Notes under the pieces: model-generated
What the model saw: only the letters and a program-made list of their open reading frames with translations
Told to the model about the DNA's origin: nothing
The model's database searches: none
NCBI GenBank assembly: GCA_964637655.1
Contig: CAZWUZ010000207.1
Coordinates: forward strand, 1 to 6,872
Length of the DNA: 6,872 nucleotides
Reading direction: 5' to 3'
Origin: CAZWUZ01 sp964637655 [NCBI: uncultured bacterium]
GTDB lineage: Bacteria; DAOPZR01
Position numbers and translations under genes: made by a program
Shown here: in pieces, positions 4,132 to 6,872 of the stretch
Layout: the number at the start of each line of letters is the position of its first letter
Position numbering within the stretch: position 1 is the stretch's first letter

Positions 4132-5136
4132 ATGCACGCCGTGCTGGTGTCTGCGCGACCGCTGCCGGACAGCGTCGCGCGGCGGCTGGTCGCCGTGGCA
4201 GCCGGGCGCGATACGGGCGACGGTTTTTCCGGCACGCGCTCCGTGCTCATGCGACTGCCGGAGACACTTCCCGGCGGCATCTGTACCCTGAAACTCAAAG
4301 GGGTCGGCTATTGCCGCGACGGCAAACGCGTGTCACCGCAGATGCGCGATTATCTCGACGGCCCCGGTCGCCCGTTCATGGCCCTGCGCGTGGCCCGTGA
4401 CGGACGCATCACCGCGCGGCGTGCCTGCGCGCGCCCGGTGGGCGGCATGCTGCTCGCCAGCGCGCGCAACGAATACCTGCTAACCCGCGCTGCCGCTGCG
4501 GCCGGCGTGCCGGTGCTGCTGCCGGTTGCCTGCGGCGAATATCCGCGCCTGCGTTTCCGCAACCGGCGCCTCGGTTTTGTCGTGCTCGGGCTTCATGACC
4601 GTCACGATCAGCGCATGGGGGAAGCATGGCTGCACCTGCTGCAGCAGGCCGCGGCCGCCCGCGACCCGCGCCGGGCACATGCCGCGCTGCTGCCGCGCCT
4701 GCGCCGCGATATTCGCGCCGCCGGGCAGCTGCTGCGACTGCTGCACGCGGCGGGGTTTGTCAACAGCGCGACCAACCTCAGCAACATCTGCGGACGCGGG
4801 GGTGACTGGCGACTCGGTGACCTCGACCTGCTGCGTCGTACACGCCGCATGACCGCAGCGCAGGAACTGGCCTGGCGCCTGAAGGACTACTACGTGCTGG
4901 CGCTTTCCCTCGCCCGGCGCGCCTGTGTGCCGTCCCTGCGCCGCTACCGGCATCGTCTGCTCGATGTGTTTGGCAACGCATATTTTGGTCCGGGTTATGT
5001 ACCCGGCCGGATGCTGCTGCTCGACCACCTGCGTGCGCGGGAGGTGCTGACCGGCGGTGCGCCGCTGCGCACGGCCGGTCCGCTGGTGCAGTTGCTGCGT
5101 GCCGCGGTCGCGGCCGACCGGCGCGCGCTCAACTGA
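4132..5136 (+). CDS. Divergent kinase-fold protein, SelO (YdiU)-like; candidate peptide-modifying enzyme
   Basis: A 334-residue, Arg/Leu-rich, apparently soluble protein. Motifs fit a protein-kinase-like fold and resemble SelO, the protein adenylyltransferase family: TLKLKGVGY (52-60; SelO-type LQLKGxG, Lys56 as the likely ATP lysine), [14 protein letters not shown] (104-117; compare G-R-x-x-L-R-S-S-I-R-E-F-L, Glu114 as the helix-C Glu), then [10 protein letters not shown] (124-133). The catalytic loop reads [12 protein letters not shown] (208-219), where SelO has a HGVMNTDN-type loop: Asn218 is kept, but the acidic residue before it is Ser217 and the His is Asn211. A DFG-like GDLD (229-232) follows. 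The N-terminal region is shorter than in SelO. There is no SD; the start lies 3 bases after peptide 2's stop, so coupling is likely. An LPS-kinase (WaaP/Kdo kinase)-like assignment is the main alternative. The peptide substrate role is inferred from gene order only. Confidence 0.72.
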   Translation: MHAVLVSARPLPDSVARRLVAVAAGRDTGDGFSGTRSVLMRLPETLPGGICTLKLKGVGYCRDGKRVSPQMRDYLDGPGRPFMALRVARDGRITARRACARPVGGMLLASARNEYLLTRAAAAAGVPVLLPVACGEYPRLRFRNRRLGFVVLGLHDRHDQRMGEAWLHLLQQAAAARDPRRAHAALLPRLRRDIRAAGQLLRLLHAAGFVNSATNLSNICGRGGDWRLGDLDLLRRTRRMTAAQELAWRLKDYYVLALSLARRACVPSLRRYRHRLLDVFGNAYFGPGYVPGRMLLLDHLRAREVLTGGAPLRTAGPLVQLLRAAVAADRRALN

Positions 5137-6872
5137 GACGGAAGCGCGCCGCCAGGTCGGTCAGGTTCTCCGCCTGCCCCGTCAGTTCCTTGGCCGCGGC
5201 GGCGATATGTTCCGCCACCCCCGAGTTTTCCTCGGTCACCGAGGCGACGTTCTGGATCGATTTGGCCACCTCGTCCGCGGTCGTCGTCTGCTCCGTCGTC
5301 GCCGAAGAGATCTGCGTGATGGAGTTGGCCGTCTGCTCCACCCCGGTGACGATGCGCCCGATGGTGCTGCCCGCCGCGTCGGCGAGTTCCAGTCCCTGCC
5401 GCACGCTGTCGCCGCCGGCGCGGATCAGCGAGGCAATCTCCTTCGCCGACTGTGCCGATCGCTCGGCCAGTTTGCGCACCTCGTCCGCCACCACCGCGAA
5501 CCCGAGCCCGTGCTGCCCCGCCCGCGCCGCCTCGATGGCGGCGTTCAGCGCCAGCAGGTTGGTCTGGTCGGCGATTTCGCCGATGGCCGCACTGATCTGG
5601 CTAATCTGCTCCGAACTGCGCGCGATCTGCCGTGTCGCCTCCACCGACTGCCCGATGGCGCTCCCCCCCTGCCGCGCCTCGCCGGCCGCTTCCGCCGCGC
5701 GGTCGCGCGCCTCGATTGCCCCTTTCGCCACGCTGCCGATGGAAGAACTCATCTCCTCGATGGCGGCGGAAAGCTGCTCGATGGTCGCCGCCTGGTTCTG
5801 CGCGCCCGTGGCCACCTCGTGTGCCCCCGTCGCCAGGTTTTCCGCTGAGCCGCGGATATTCCCCGCCGCCTGCTGAATGCCCGCCAGCATGCTGCGCAGC
5901 TGCGCTACCATTTCCTGCATCGACGCGAGGATGCCGGTCGCGTCTGCCGACGCGGTGATGTTCAGGTCGCCCGCCGCCACCCGCTCCGCGATGGCCGCGA
6001 TATGCGCCGGTTCGCCGCCCAGCTGCCGCAGGATGCTCCGCCCGAGCACAAACGCGAGCAGTGCGGTGAGCAGCAACGCCCCCAGCGCCACGCCGCCCGC
6101 CAACAGCAGCGCGCGGTTGGCCTCACCGCGCAGCCGTGCCGCCTGCGCCGTCAGGTCGGACGCGAGACGGTCCTCAACCCGCTTGAGCAGGTCGATTTTC
6201 GCCGTCTGCTGCGCGACCCAGAAGGCGGGATCGACCCCGAAGCCGCCGGCGGCCGCGCGCTCGAACGCGAGCGCGCGCAGGCGCGCCGTTTCCGCTACCG
6301 GCGTTCCCGTCACTGTCGCCTCGTGGAACCGCACCTGCTCCGCCTGCGCCAGCGAGCGGAAGATCTTCTCGTAGGTTTCCTGGGACGCCACCAGCGCGGC
6401 AAAGGCATTGAACATCCCGGGCGCAAAGACGTCGCGCGCAAAAGTGTTGTTGAGCGTCGCCCGCTCGATCCCCGCCCGCTCCTTCCCCTGCAGGAACGCC
6501 GCGTAGGCATTCGCCTGGCGCGCAATCTGCGCATCGTCGCTCAGCGTGGCAATAACCTGCACCGCCTCGAGGAACGCGCCATTGAGTTGCGTGTAGTAGC
6601 CGATTGCCTCGGGCGCGGGCAGGCGCAGCGCGCTGCTCCCCTCGCGCGTCTGCGCCAGTTTCGCCAGCAGCGTCTCCGCCCGGCCCAGCGCGGCGCTGAA
6701 CGCCTCACCATAGCGTGCGCGGTCGAACTCCGCCAGCATGCTCTCCAGTTCGCCGCGCCGCGTGTCGGTCACCTGCCGCTGCGCGGCCAGTTCCGTGCCG
6801 AACTTCTCCCCGCTGCTGCCGAGGAAACCGGCGGTCAGGCCGCGCTCCTTCTGCGTCTCATGCACCAGCGCA
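5129..6872 (-). CDS. NIT-HAMP methyl-accepting chemotaxis protein, N-terminus missing
   Basis: A chemoreceptor that enters from the right edge; about 580 residues are visible. The reading frame continues past the GTG at 6865 into [11 protein letters not shown], the start of the NIT (nitrate/nitrite-sensing type) domain, so this GTG is internal and the first membrane helix lies outside. Numbering from that GTG: NIT sensor domain ~1-230, membrane helix ~252-274, HAMP ~275-325 ([19 protein letters not shown]), then the coiled-coil signalling domain ~326-578 with the CheA/CheW-binding hairpin tip at ~428-470 ([35 protein letters not shown]). The tip reads GQHGLGF where GExGRGF is usual. No NWETF-type CheR/CheB tether is present at the C-terminus. 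The known role of NIT domains is periplasmic nitrate/nitrite sensing in some receptors; the ligand here is not determinable. It converges on and overlaps the kinase-like gene by 8 bases. Confidence 0.93.
   Translation of the reverse strand, partial: ALVHETQKERGLTAGFLGSSGEKFGTELAAQRQVTDTRRGELESMLAEFDRARYGEAFSAALGRAETLLAKLAQTREGSSALRLPAPEAIGYYTQLNGAFLEAVQVIATLSDDAQIARQANAYAAFLQGKERAGIERATLNNTFARDVFAPGMFNAFAALVASQETYEKIFRSLAQAEQVRFHEATVTGTPVAETARLRALAFERAAAGGFGVDPAFWVAQQTAKIDLLKRVEDRLASDLTAQAARLRGEANRALLLAGGVALGALLLTALLAFVLGRSILRQLGGEPAHIAAIAERVAAGDLNITASADATGILASMQEMVAQLRSMLAGIQQAAGNIRGSAENLATGAHEVATGAQNQAATIEQLSAAIEEMSSSIGSVAKGAIEARDRAAEAAGEARQGGSAIGQSVEATRQIARSSEQISQISAAIGEIADQTNLLALNAAIEAARAGQHGLGFAVVADEVRKLAERSAQSAKEIASLIRAGGDSVRQGLELADAAGSTIGRIVTGVEQTANSITQISSATTEQTTTADEVAKSIQNVASVTEENSGVAEHIAAAAKELTGQAENLTDLAARFRLS

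Noticed and set aside
4480-5028. Minus-strand 182-codon open frame under the kinase-like gene
   Set aside because: The plus strand has kinase-like motifs, coupling to the peptide gene and coherent codon use; the minus frame shows no domain and no SD.
5190-5876. Long plus-strand open frame (228 codons) and neighbours inside the chemoreceptor gene
   Set aside because: It is antisense to a textbook methyl-accepting domain, has Ala/Ser/Arg-rich low-complexity translation and arises from high GC; no ribosome site.
6863-6865. GTG as the true start of the chemoreceptor
   Set aside because: The frame continues upstream into A-L-V before H-E-T-Q-K-E-R-G, which is the interior of a NIT domain, and a first membrane helix is missing. 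It is a partial gene.

Overview
The window comes from a GC-rich Gram-negative bacterium, most likely a proteobacterium. The signs are a lipobox-bearing periplasmic binding protein, a NIT-HAMP methyl-accepting chemotaxis protein, sigma70-type promoters (TTGACG / TATGCT) and a strong C/G bias at third codon positions. I cannot name the genus. The window is fully packed: no gap exceeds about 105 bases, and I see no rRNA, tRNA, CRISPR array or insertion sequence.

Left part (1-1645, minus strand). A UlaG-like metallo-beta-lactamase-fold hydrolase (1645-1040) overlaps by 4 bases (ATGA) a small three-helix membrane protein of unknown function (1043-459). Below it lies an extracellular solute-binding lipoprotein (398 to the left edge, partial), which has its own well-formed promoter and Shine-Dalgarno site.

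Middle part (1646-3706, plus strand). A 65-base divergent intergenic region carries back-to-back extended -10 elements and a 7-base inverted repeat. The rightward one sits so close to the next gene that its mRNA is probably leaderless. That gene encodes a PAS-SpoIIE/PP2C phosphatase with a cysteine-containing PAS domain. A 270-residue protein of unknown function follows, behind a weak promoter and an operator-like dyad.

Right part (3722-5136, plus strand). This is the most interesting region. One strong promoter drives two tandem tiny genes (57 and 54 aa) and a 334-aa protein. Both peptides end in a leader motif AELDAVAGG followed by a 16-17 residue core sharing PTExEPFLPGxY, the layout of ribosomally made, post-translationally modified peptide (RiPP) precursors. 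The 334-aa protein starts 3 bases after the second peptide. It looks like a divergent protein-kinase-fold enzyme most reminiscent of SelO (YdiU), with the ATP lysine, helix-C glutamate and metal-binding Asn/Asp visible but the catalytic-loop acid missing. I infer a compact, possibly undescribed RiPP system. No peptidase or exporter is present in the window, so these would have to lie elsewhere.

Right edge (5129-6872, minus strand). A NIT-HAMP chemotaxis receptor, incomplete at its N-terminus, converges on the kinase-like gene and overlaps its end by 8 bases. Signalling proteins (chemoreceptor, PP2C phosphatase) and a solute-binding protein thus flank the peptide cassette, but nothing in the sequence ties them to it functionally.
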